From contig NZ_AWQQ01000088.1 of NCBI RefSeq assembly GCF_002607855.1, positions 8,632 to 72,631 on the forward strand: DNA of 64,000 nucleotides, given 5' to 3'. The translations under genes were made by a program, and so were the position numbers. This document shows positions 1-9,739 of the stretch, piece by piece. Numbering within the stretch: position 1 is the first letter of the stretch; each line of letters begins with the position of its first letter. This DNA comes from Desulforamulus profundi (GTDB lineage: Bacteria > Bacillota_B > Desulfotomaculia > Desulfotomaculales > Desulfotomaculaceae). The notes under the pieces were generated by a model. It ran no database searches and had not been told where the DNA came from. It saw nothing but the letters and a program-made list of their open reading frames with translations.

Positions 1-62
1 TTATGCTAAAAATATCTATTTTTGGTTATTATTGTTTGGAGTTTTTTAACAGTCTCCTAGGA

Positions 63-91
63 GGGGTGGAGAATAATCCACTCCCTTTTTT
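63..91 (+). terminator. Intrinsic terminator
   Basis: An 8-bp stem (63-70 with 77-84, one G-T pair) closes a six-base loop and is followed by a run of Ts. It would end the transcript of a gene lying before the window and sits just before the YvrJ gene. Confidence 0.7.
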
Positions 92-107
92 ACGAGGGGG
101 TGCCATT

Positions 108-290
108 ATGGAAGAATTTTTCAAAATGGTCAGCAATTACGGTTTTCCTATAGTCGTGTCTGGCCACCTGTTGATACGCTTAGAACCGATAATCAAAGAC
201 CTGCAAAGAAGTATAGACATGCAAACCCTGGTCATAGCGAAGTATATGGATGTTGACGTTGACAAACTGCGACAGATAAAGAAGGTGTAA
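108..290 (+). CDS. YvrJ family small membrane-associated protein
   Basis: A 60-residue protein that resembles the YvrJ family, short proteins of unknown function common in Firmicutes and often near phage or lysis genes. The N-terminal 20 residues (FFKMVSNYGFPIVVSGHLLI) are a hydrophobic segment with the family's GFPI core; the rest is charged and helical. I chose the ATG at 108 because a GAGGGGGTG ribosome binding site lies 6 bases before it; a longer reading frame to position 3 runs through the terminator. It lies 2 bases before the M15 peptidase gene, so the two probably share a transcript. A holin-like role beside the peptidase is possible but is only inference. Confidence 0.65.
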   Translation: MEEFFKMVSNYGFPIVVSGHLLIRLEPIIKDLQRSIDMQTLVIAKYMDVDVDKLRQIKKV

Positions 291-292
291 GC

Positions 293-670
293 ATGGGCGC
301 GGTTAAGGCAAGGCCCTGGCTGAAGTTAACGCCACACTTTATAGAAGGTGAATTGGCCTGTCGCTGCTGTGGTAGGTTGCTGGTTCAGACGGAGCTGCTG
401 CAGAAGCTGGAATACTTGCGATGCCTAGCCGGTGCCCCGGTGCTGGTGAACAGCGGCTACCGCTGCCCGGTTCACATCGGGGCGGTGGGCGGTGCGACTA
501 ATTCTTACCACCTAAAGGGCATGGCGGCGGACATAAGGGTACCGGGCCTGGCGGTTGAAAGCCTGGCAGCACTGGCGGAACAGGCGGGCTTTGACAATAT
601 TGGCCTGTACCAGCAGCATGGTTTTATCCATGTGGATGTGCGTGGTTACCGAGCCAGATGGGATGGTTAA
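293..670 (+). CDS. M15-family peptidase (D-Ala-D-Ala carboxypeptidase/endolysin-like)
   Basis: A 125-residue zinc peptidase of the M15 type (Peptidase_M15_3), which cuts peptide bonds of peptidoglycan cross-links. The zinc-site motifs are visible: SYHLKGMAADI around residues 71-81 (the SxHxxGxAxD pattern) and HVDV near residue 113. An NSGYRCP motif precedes them, as is usual in the family. Four cysteines near residues 20-24, 58 and before are unusual. There is no signal peptide, so export would need a holin or other route. It directly follows the YvrJ gene. Size and lack of a signal fit a phage-type endolysin inside an integrated element, but a host cell-wall role cannot be excluded. Confidence 0.75.
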   Translation: MGAVKARPWLKLTPHFIEGELACRCCGRLLVQTELLQKLEYLRCLAGAPVLVNSGYRCPVHIGAVGGATNSYHLKGMAADIRVPGLAVESLAALAEQAGFDNIGLYQQHGFIHVDVRGYRARWDG

Positions 671-767
671 TTGTGAGATCTGGCAGAGCCTTGCCCCTTA
701 AATGGAAGTATGTGGTTGGTTTTTGGTGGAGATTAAAAACAGATTTATGGAGGGAGAGGATGTACAG

Positions 768-1516
768 GTGAAACGCGTTTATAAGCTGCAGAAAGACAGC
801 CCCGACCTGCGGGACAATATCTACCAGGCCAAAGCGATTATCCATCCTAAGGATTTGCCCCCGGCGGTTAACCTCAGATCCCGGTGTAGCCCGGTGGTAG
901 ACCAGGGCGAGCTTGGTTCCTGCACAGCCAATGCAATTGCCTCCGGCCTGCGTGAATACCTGATGATACAGGCAAAGCAGCCCTTGGTGAGACTGTCCAG
1001 GCTGTTCCTGTATTACGAGAGGAACGTATGCTGGAGGGCACGATTGATGAAGACAGCGGCGCCACCATCCGTGACGGCATGAAGGTGCTCAAGAATATCG
1101 GTGTTTGCCCGGAATCCGACGACCCCTACAATGTTGACAAGTTTACTCAACCGCCAACCTTACGGGACATTTTGGATGCCCATCACTACAAAATCAGCCA
1201 ATATCACCGGGTCAGCAATTTAACCATGCTGAAAACGTCACTGGCGGAAGGACTGCCGGTGGTTACTGGTATGCTGGTCTATGAATCTTTTGAAAGCGAT
1301 GAGGTGGCTAAAACAGGTACTGTGCCAATACCCTATACGGAAACCGAACAACTGCTCGGCGGCCATGCCGTCCTGGTGGTGGGTTATGACGATACCAAGC
1401 AGTGGGCAGTTGTCCGCAACAGTTGGGGAGAGAATTGGGGAGACCAGGGGTATTTTTATTTGCCCTATCAATATTGGATCAGGGGCCTGGTTATAGATAT
1501 GTGGACGGGGAAGTAA
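768..1516 (+). CDS. C1 (papain-like) cysteine peptidase, frameshifted
   Basis: A papain-family cysteine peptidase of about 249 residues after repair of one missing base near 1025. All three catalytic landmarks are present: the cysteine in QGELGSCTANA (about residue 48), the histidine in GGHAVLVVGYDD and the asparagine in VRNSWGENWGDQGY, with YFYLPY after it. There is no signal peptide. The GTG at 768 has an AGGGAGAGGA ribosome binding site 7 bases upstream and gives the usual N-terminus of this family, so I prefer it to upstream ATGs at 702 and 747. The upstream part stops reading correctly after LFLYYERN; the family continues with LEGTIDEDSGA in the next frame. Substrate is unknown; such genes are common in phage-derived and secretion-linked loci. 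Confidence 0.75.
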
Positions 1517-1573
1517 CTTAAGAAAACGCTTTTAAACCACTGGCTAAGTGCCCTTCTATAATAGATAAATCTG

Positions 1574-1615
1574 ATAAAAATCTGCCAATACAATCGTGTA
1601 TAGGCAGATTTTTAT
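1574..1615. terminator. Strong inverted repeat, likely bidirectional terminator
   Basis: Perfect 13-bp arms (1574-1586 and 1603-1615) with A-rich outer left and T-rich outer right ends form a stem that can extend further through the loop. It follows the C1 peptidase gene. The stretch from here to 1882 is A+T rich and holds no convincing gene; it presumably contains the promoter of the next gene. Confidence 0.75.
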
Positions 1616-1882
1616 CGCATGCCGACTTAACAAGTAAAACCTATTGAATTGTAGTAAGAAGATAAAATTGGAAAAGATTATGTAGTTAAAACAAAAGGAA
1701 ATTTTTACGTATCGATTGAATAGGTATATTGTTATTCCTTTCAGGGTTTGCAAAAAAACTCTTATTTTAATAGCAAATAATTTGGATATGAATTTAAAAA
1801 TTTCACGCTAATAAATGTCTATTAGTAAGTACGTTAAAAGACATAAAGGCAACCAAAATTAGAGAAAGGGTGGGGAAAAGCC

Positions 1883-3853
1883 ATGAAAGCATCCGAAACA
1901 AAATTGCAAGCAATCATTGAAGGTAACAAACAATACATAGTCCCTTTATTTCAAAGAACCTATAGCTGGGAGAAAAAAGATTGGGAAATGCTCTGGAAGG
2001 ATATCATGGAGCTTCTAGAGGAAGAAAATCCCCGTAGCCACTTTATTGGCTCCATTGTAACCATGCCTGCAGCCTCTGTACCCGAAGGGGTACCCAAGTA
2101 CCTCTTGATCGATGGCCAACAGCGTCTTACCACCATATTTATACTTTTAGCGGCCCTGCGAGATAAAGCCAAGCAATGTAAACAACCTCTATTAGCTGAA
2201 GAGATTAACAATACCTTACTGGTAAATCCCTATAAAGGTGGGCTAGATCACTATAAATTACAACCTACGCAAGTAGACCGAGCATCATTCCATAACATCA
2301 TAGACGGCAATTCTATAAGCACAGTGGATAAAATTACAGGGGCTTACCAATTTTTCGAGAGGAAGCTAAGGCCCGAACACATTGATGCGGAAAAAATAAA
2401 AGATATCATTACCGGGAAGCTGTCCATTGTTAGCATTGTTTTAGACCCAGATGACAACCCCTATCTTGTGTTCGAAAGTCTAAACGCCAAAGGCCAGCCT
2501 CTTACGCAATCGGATTTAATTCGCAACTACTTCTTTATGCGAATCCACGTAAATGAGCAAGAAAAAATATACAATCAATATTGGAAACCGATGGATGAAG
2601 CCTTGGGCGAAAGCCTCACCGAATTTATCCGGCATTACCTAATGAGAAATGGTGCCAATGTTAAACAAAACGATGTTTATTTCTCCCTCAAAGAAATGAT
2701 TAACAGGGAAGATGCTCTCACTTACCTGAAAGAATTGTCTCGTTTTGCAGGTTACTATGAAAGACTGTTAAACCCGATGAAAGAAGAAAAACCAATGCTT
2801 CGCAAGGCATTGCAACGAATCAATAGAATTGAAGTAAATACCGCTTACCCGTTCCTGTTAAACTGCTATGAGGACTATTTCAACCAAGTAATTACAACAG
2901 AAGAGTTCTACGAAGTGCTTAAGACCATCGAAAATTTCACCATTAGAAGATTTATATGTAACGTACCAACTAATTCGCTTAATAAAATATTCCCTTCCCT
3001 CTATAACCAGGTACAAGAGATAAAAGCAGAATCCTTTGCCAGCGGAGTAAAAGTCATTCTGCAAACTAAGAAATATCCCAAAGACGTGGAGTTCTTGGCT
3101 CGCTTGCAAGATGTTAAGCTCTACGGCAGCGGCGATCGTGCAGTGAAGGCCAAGCTCATTTTAGAAACCTTTGAAGAGTCCTACCAACATAAAGAGCAAG
3201 TGCCGTTAGAGGACTTTTCTATCGAACATATTATGCCCCAAACCCTTACGGAAGACTGGCAAAATTACCTGGGTGAAGATTGGGAACTAACGCATGAACT
3301 ACTGCTGCACACCATAGGAAACCTGACCCTTACAAAATACAATTCCGAGTTGTCCAACCTTGATTTTGACAGTAAGAAACAACTTCTTCAGGAAAGCCAC
3401 CTGGAAATGAATAAGTTCTTCCAAAACGCTAGCACTTGGAAAAAAGAGGATATCAAAAAACGCTCGGAGCACTTGGCTGAGTTAGCACTGAAAATTTGGC
3501 CCTACTTTGGTGAAACGGTAAGTGAACAAACCAATCGGTCCGGTATTACTGGTACTACTCCCACCGGCCTATGGATACTGGGACAGTATTTTACAGTTTC
3601 TTCTTGGCGGGATGTTTTGGAGCAGACCATAAATACCATTGCCGAGTTAGAACCGGAAAAAATGGATTTGCTCATGAAACAGTTTCCTCGGTTTATCGGG
3701 CGAGATAAAAACAAATTCCGTGCTATTCGTACCCTAAAGAATGGTGCATTTGTTGAAGTGAATTTATCAGCTAAAGATATTGAAAGATTTTGCTTTCAAG
3801 CACTGCAGGCCGTGGAGTTATCGAATGATGATTGGAAAGTGGAGATAGTTTAA
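1883..3853 (+). CDS. DUF262/DUF1524 protein, GmrSD-like restriction endonuclease
   Basis: A 656-residue protein with an N-terminal DUF262 domain and a C-terminal DUF1524 HNH-like nuclease domain, the architecture of fused GmrS-GmrD type IV restriction enzymes that cut modified phage DNA. The DUF262 part shows VPLFQRTYSW (residues 21-30) and the signature LIDGQQRLTT (about 73-82), which in the family couples nucleotide hydrolysis to cleavage. The DUF1524 part shows EHIMPQTL followed by HTIGNLTLT and N, the expected metal/catalytic block at about residues 447-490. The ATG at 1883 has a purine-rich AAAGGGTGGGG upstream. It stands alone before the helicase-Mod-Res genes, and the two sets form a defence cluster. 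Its exact DNA target cannot be read from sequence. Confidence 0.85.
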   Translation: MKASETKLQAIIEGNKQYIVPLFQRTYSWEKKDWEMLWKDIMELLEEENPRSHFIGSIVTMPAASVPEGVPKYLLIDGQQRLTTIFILLAALRDKAKQCKQPLLAEEINNTLLVNPYKGGLDHYKLQPTQVDRASFHNIIDGNSISTVDKITGAYQFFERKLRPEHIDAEKIKDIITGKLSIVSIVLDPDDNPYLVFESLNAKGQPLTQSDLIRNYFFMRIHVNEQEKIYNQYWKPMDEALGESLTEFIRHYLMRNGANVKQNDVYFSLKEMINREDALTYLKELSRFAGYYERLLNPMKEEKPMLRKALQRINRIEVNTAYPFLLNCYEDYFNQVITTEEFYEVLKTIENFTIRRFICNVPTNSLNKIFPSLYNQVQEIKAESFASGVKVILQTKKYPKDVEFLARLQDVKLYGSGDRAVKAKLILETFEESYQHKEQVPLEDFSIEHIMPQTLTEDWQNYLGEDWELTHELLLHTIGNLTLTKYNSELSNLDFDSKKQLLQESHLEMNKFFQNASTWKKEDIKKRSEHLAELALKIWPYFGETVSEQTNRSGITGTTPTGLWILGQYFTVSSWRDVLEQTINTIAELEPEKMDLLMKQFPRFIGRDKNKFRAIRTLKNGAFVEVNLSAKDIERFCFQALQAVELSNDDWKVEIV

Positions 3854-3920
3854 TCCTCATAGCTCAACTAATTGGTTTATAACAATCATTTTGATATGAT
3901 ATCCGGTGGGGGGAGCCTTT

Positions 3921-6900
3921 ATGGAAGTTTTCAATAATATAAACAAAATAGTAAAAGATGATCTAGTCCAGGTCATTACACCAGGAAGCCGTGTTTCTAT
4001 TGCAGCCGCCTGTTTTTCTATTTATGCCTATAAAGAATTGAAGCGTCAGCTAAGTCAGATTGATTCCCTGCGTTTTATATTTACGTCCCCCACATTTGTC
4101 GCCGAAAAATCTCCCAAGGAAAAACGCGAATTTTACATTCCGCGCTTACATAGGGAAAGAAGCCTTTACGGCACCGAATTTGAGGTAAAACTAAGAAATG
4201 AACTGACCCAAAAGGCCATCGCCAAAGAATGTGCCGAATGGATTCGCAGGAAGGTCCGCTTTAAATCCAACTCCACCCAAGAAGGTATGGGCGGTTTTCT
4301 CAACGTACAAACAGGTGACCAGCAACTCACCTATATGCCTTAAACGGCTTTACCACCGTTGATATCGGCTGCGAGCGGGGTAACAATATTCATAATATGG
4401 TAACTAAAATGGAAGCCCCCTTCAGCAATGAATTCGTTTGCCTGTTCGATAGTGTTTGGAACGACGGAAATCGGCTGCAGGATGTGACCGAAGAAGTTAT
4501 TGAATACATTTCCGCAGTCTACCAGGAAAATTCTGCCGAGCTGATTTATTTCCTCACCCTTTACAACATTTTTAATGAGTTTCTTGAAGATATTTCCGAG
4601 GATGTTCTGCCCAACGAAGCCACTGGCTTCAAAAATAGCCTGATTTGGAATAAGCTATATAACTTTCAGAAGGATGCGGCCCTGGCCATCATTAATAAAC
4701 TGGAACAATACAACGGCTGCATCCTGGCCGACAGTGTTGGTTTAGGTAAAACCTTTACCGCCCTGGCAGTGATTAAATACTACGAAAACCGCAACAAAAG
4801 CGTACTGGTGCTGTGCCCTAAAAAACTAAAGGACAACTGGCTGACCTATCGTGGCAACGCAATTAACAACACACTGTATAATGACCGCCTGAGGTACGAC
4901 GTGCTTTTTCATACCGATTTGTCCCGGGAGCGGGGGGATTCCGTCATTGGCATATCCCTGGACCGCATCAACTGGGGCAACTACGATCTGGTGGTCATTG
5001 ATGAATCCCATAACTTCCGCAACGGTGGTGCCATCTCCGGTGAGGATGGCGAAAAAGAAAATCGCTATCTGAAACTGCTCAATAAAGTTATCCGCCCGGG
5101 TGTCAAAACAAAGGTCTTGATGCTTTCCGCCACCCCGGTGAACAACCGTTTCTATGATCTGCGCAACCAGCTGGCATTGGCCTATGAAGGGCAAGCGGAA
5201 ATTATTAATGAAAAGCTGAATACCAGGACCGACATCGATACCATTTTCCGTATGGCCCAAAAGGTATATAACTCCTGGTCCAAACAGCTCCCGGAACAGT
5301 GCACCACCGCTTCCTTACTGAAACAGCTGGATTTTGACTTCTTCGAGGTGTTGGACAGTGTTACCATTGCCCGCTCCCGCAAGCACATTGAGCGCTACTA
5401 CGATACCTCGGAAATTGGCAAGTTCCCGGAACGCAACAAACCAATTTCCTTACGAACCAAACTGACAACCCTAAACAATGCCATCAACTATGAGCAGGTC
5501 TATGAGCAACTGATGCAGCTGAATCTATCCATTTATACGCCAACTAATTATATCCTGGCCAGCAAGCTAAGCAAATACATTGACCTGGATTCCGAACACA
5601 GCCGGCGGCTGTCCCAGAGTGGACGTGAGGAAGGCATACGACGTTTGATGAGCATCAACTTGCTCAAGAGAATGGAAAGCTCCGTGCATTCCTTTAAATT
5701 AACTGTCCGGCGCATCTATGAGCAAATCTATGACACCTTAAAATCCATTGAAAACTTCCGGCCCGGTGCAGAGGTTACAGTACGTGAGATGACTGATTTA
5801 GGGGACCTGGATCTGGATGACCAGAACATCGATATGTTTAATGTGGGCAAGAAATTTAAAATTGACCTGCGGGATATGGATTACCTGTCCTGGCAGCGGG
5901 ACTTAGCAGCCGATTTGGAAATCCTGGAGCTTCTTATCCTCATGGTGGGCGACATCACGCCCCAATATGATTCCAAGCTCACTGAGCTGCTCCGTGTGAT
6001 TGAGCATAAAATTGAGCACCCCATTAACCGGGACAACAAAAAAATTATTATCTTCACGGCCTTCTCGGACACAGCGGAATACCTCTATGAAAATGTCAGC
6101 AAATTTGTCAAAATCAAGTTCGGCTTAAACAGTGCCTTAATTACCGGGGATATTGAAGGAAGAACCACCATTGCCAAATTCCGTAACGATATGAATACCA
6201 TCTTAACCTGCTTTTCACCCCTGTCCAAAGAAAAGGCCCTGGTGATGCCGCAGGATAAAAACGAGATAGACATACTCATCGCCACCGACTGTATTTCCGA
6301 GGGACAGAACCTGCAGGACTGCGATTACTGCATCAACTATGATATTCACTGGAACCCGGTCCGCATCATTCAGCGCTTTGGACGGATTGACCGCATTGGC
6401 AGCCAAAATGACGTTATCCAACTGGTCAACTTCTGGCCGGATATCACGTTGGACGATTATATCAACCTGAAAAGCCGCGTGGAAGCCAGAATGCGCATTT
6501 CCATCATGACTGCCACCGGCGATGACGACTACCTTAACCCCGAAGAAAAGGGAGACTTGATTTACCGCAGGCAACAATTGGAAAAACTACAGAATGAAGT
6601 GGTGGACTTGGAGGAAATGACCAGCGGTATTTCCATTATGGATTTGGGCTTAAACGAATTCCGCATGGACCTGCTGGCCTATCTCAAAGCCAATCCCAAT
6701 TTAGAACGCACACCCACTGGTATTCATGCCGTGGTAAGGGGCGACAAGCCCGGCGTGGTATTTGTGCTGAAGAACGTCAACAACATGATTAACCATGCCA
6801 ATCAAAACCGCCTGCACCCCTTCTACATGGTGTACATTGGCGACGATGGGGAAGTTATTTGCAACCATCTGGAACCCAAAGCCACCCTGGATATGCTGCG

Positions 6901-7147
6901 CCATCTCTCCCGGGGCAAAGTAAAACCCGATATGGAGGCTTGCCAAATCTTTAACCGCGAAACTAACGATGGCAAGAAAATGGACCGTGTATCGAGTCTA
7001 CTCCAGCATGCCATTTCTTCTATTATTACCGTCAAGGAAGAAAGTGACATGGACAGCTTCTTTGGCACTGGGCAAACCACCTTCCTTACTGGTAACATCT
7101 CCGGTTTGGATGATTTTGAGCTAATCTGCTTCATGGTGGTGATCTAA
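3921..7147 (+). CDS. PLD-domain SNF2/DEAD-type helicase, frameshifted
   Basis: A roughly 1,075-residue helicase of the restriction/defence type, after restoring one base near 4338. The first about 145 residues look like a phospholipase-D-like domain (ITPGSRVSIAAACFSIYAY, IFTSPTFV). A SNF2-family motor follows: Walker A ADSVGLGKTFTALAVI, Walker B VVIDESHNFRN, motif III LMLSATPVNN, then in the second lobe IFTAFSDTAEYL, ATDCISEGQNLQ and the arginine finger region QRFGRIDRIGS. The C-terminal 200 residues are unassigned. The ATG at 3921 has a strong GGTGGGGGGAG site; a GTG 15 bases earlier is less likely. It is 1 base before the DUF4391 gene. In such clusters the helicase is thought to move on DNA together with the methylase and nuclease; that role is inferred from context. 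Confidence 0.8.
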
Positions 7148-7148
7148 G

Positions 7149-7775
7149 ATGTTGTCTTTCCCTAGCACGGCTGTGGTTGGGCGAATTATGCCAAAGGAAG
7201 CCTTTTATAAGCGGCTTACGCTAAGCAGCGAAGTCCGGGAGAAATTTGTTTCGGATGTAAAACGTATTGTCCTGGAGTACAAGCTGGCACCGGATACTTT
7301 AAACGTGGAAAAGGGTGGGGAGATAGCTGAAATATTGGTGCTATCTATTGAGCTGAAAAAACAGGATCTGGACTACCGCATTATCGAAAACATAGCCAGG
7401 CAAAATGCCCATAAGCTGCTCTTTCTCTTGAAATTCCAGGACCAGGGACAACTGGCCCTTTACTATAGCAAACTCTACAAGACCCAGTGGCTTCCACTGG
7501 CAGACCTTGAGCTGGCTGTGAAAGGGCTTAATCTTGATAACATATGGGAAGGGTTTATCGAACAGATCGCCCTGCAGGAAGAGATCGTTCCCGCCACGGG
7601 TGGTCTAACCATTGAAGAAAAGCTCAAAAAACAAGAAACCATCCTAAAGCTGCAAAAGGAAGTGGATAAACTGGAGCGGCTCTCCCGCAATGAAAAACAA
7701 CCTAAAAAAAGGTTTGAACTATATACCAAGTTGCAAAGTATGAAGAAGAAATTAGCTCAGGAAAAAGGAGAATAA
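7149..7775 (+). CDS. DUF4391 domain protein
   Basis: A 208-residue protein matching the DUF4391 family, which is regularly found between SNF2-type helicases and type III methylase genes. Its function is not established. Visible features are an N-terminal globular part (IMPKEAFYKRL), a central block with NIARQNAHKLLFLL and LYYSKLYKTQW, and a C-terminal coiled coil from about residue 155 (EEKLKKQETILKLQKEV onward) rich in Lys and Glu. The gene begins 1 base after the helicase and ends 2 bases before the methylase, so the three are cotranscribed. It may be an adaptor or specificity subunit, which is inference from gene order only. Confidence 0.7.
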   Translation: MLSFPSTAVVGRIMPKEAFYKRLTLSSEVREKFVSDVKRIVLEYKLAPDTLNVEKGGEIAEILVLSIELKKQDLDYRIIENIARQNAHKLLFLLKFQDQGQLALYYSKLYKTQWLPLADLELAVKGLNLDNIWEGFIEQIALQEEIVPATGGLTIEEKLKKQETILKLQKEVDKLERLSRNEKQPKKRFELYTKLQSMKKKLAQEKGE

Positions 7776-7777
7776 CG

Positions 7778-9728
7778 GTGGACAAGCTGAAAATGCACTC
7801 AATCAATAAAGTGGAGGACAATATTAAAAAAATCGGGGAGTTATTCCCCAATGCCCTCACCGAGGTCATTAAGGGTTACCGGGCAGACGGCTCTGCCATC
7901 ATTGAGCAGGCCATAGATTTTGATGTCCTACGTCAGGAACTCTCCAGCGTCCTGGTGGAAGGCCCGGCAGAACGCTACCAATTTACCTGGCCGGATAAGA
8001 GAAAGTCCATCCTCTTGGCCAACGCTCCTATTGCCAAAACCCTGCGCCTTGCCGGGAGGAAAGTGTGGCTTTTGATACCACCGAAAACCTGTATATTGAG
8101 GGGGATAATTTGGATGCTCTCAAGCTGCTACAGGAGACTTATTTGGGTAAGGTGAAGATGATTTACATCGACCGCCTTATAATACGGGGAATGATTTTAT
8201 TTATGAGGATGATTTTGCTCAGGATATTAGCGAATACATGCCAAATAGCGGGCAGTATGATGATGATGGTAATCGCCTTGTGCAGAACACCGAAAGTAAC
8301 GGGCGGTTTCATACTGATTGGTTGAATATGTTCTTTCCTCGCATAAAGTTGGCAAAAGATCTCTTAACAGATGACGGAGTTGTTTTTATCAGTATTGACG
8401 ATAATGAACTCGAAAATGCTCAAAAAATCTGTAATGAGGTCTTTGGGAAAGGTAACCATATAGCAACACTCGCAGTTCAGCTAAACCCACGCGGTAGGCA
8501 TTTAGACAAATTCGTTGCAAGGACACATGAGGCTATCCTTATTTATGGAAGGAACCTTCAACTTACATCAACTATGGGTGGAGTACAAAAAGAAGGTCGT
8601 ATGATTGAAGAATATAATCGGGAGGACTCTTTCGGTAAATTTAGAATACTTGGTCTGAGAAACAGAAACCAGTCCTTTAATCCAATTACCAGACCAAATC
8701 TATATTATCCATTATATGTTAATCCTAAAAATGGTCAGGTTTCCTTAATTAAAAATAGCAATTTTTCTGATGAAGTGTGGCCTGATGCTCCTGATGGAAC
8801 AAAAACGTGCTGGACATGGGCAAAGCAAAAAGTAAGCACTGAAAACAAATTGCTTATTGCCGAAAAAACAGGAAATGAATGGAGAATTTACAGAAAAGAC
8901 TATCTATCAGATAGTGATGGAAATATTGCAACAACTTTGATTAAGTCACTTTGGACAGATAAAGAAATAACTAATGACTATGGCAGGAAGGCAATTAAGG
9001 AGTTGTTTGGGGCCAGTATAATGGATTTTCCTAAAGCAGTTGATTTAATAAAAAAACTCATTGTAACTGGGACGGAAAAAGACTCAATTGTAATGGATTT
9101 CTTCTCGGGTTCTGCTACTACTGCTCACGCCGTCATGCAGTTAAATGCCGAAGACGGAGGCAACCGCAAATTCATTATGGTCCAACTGCCCGAGGAAACA
9201 GATGAAAAATCCGAAGCCTATAAGGCAGGTTACAAGAATATATGTGAAATCGGTAAAGAACGCATCCGTCGGGCCGGTAAAAAGATTCTGGAGGAGCATC
9301 CCGAACTGGCAGGCAAGCTGGATACCGGCTTTCGGGTCCTCAAGGTGGACTCCACCAATATGCAGGACGTTTACTACCATCCCGCGGAGTATGCACAAAC
9401 CGAACTCTTTGCCCTGGCCGACAACATCAAGCCCGACCGTACCCCGGAAGATTTGCTGTTCCAGGTGATGCTGGATTTAGGCATACTGCTCTCCAGTAAA
9501 ATTGAAGAAACCACCATCGGCGGTAAAAGGGTCTTTAACGTGGCCGAGGGCTATCTGCTGGCCTGCTTCGACAGCAATGTCACCGGCGAGGTCATTACCG
9601 AAATCGCCAAGCAAAAGCCCTATTATGCGGTGTTCCGGGATAGCTCCCTGGCCAGCGACAGTGTGGCGGCCAACTTTGAGCAGATTTTTGCCACCTACAG
9701 CCCCTCCACGGAAAGAAAGGTTCTATAG
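7778..9728 (+). CDS. Type III restriction-modification DNA methyltransferase (Mod), two frameshifts
   Basis: An adenine-specific DNA methylase of about 650 residues, the modification and recognition subunit of a type III system. Two missing cytosines break it: near 8046 and near 8172. Restoring the second recreates the catalytic DPPYNTGNDF motif exactly where the sequence reads DR instead. The AdoMet-binding motif appears late as MDFFSGSATTAHAV, giving the beta-class order (DPPY first). The GTG at 7778 follows an AAAAAGGAGA site. The middle third (about 8200-9125) holds the target recognition region and is clearly more A+T rich than both flanks, as expected for exchange of specificity. It is 11 bases before the res gene. 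Confidence 0.85.
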
Positions 9729-9739
9729 GAGGTGTTCCG

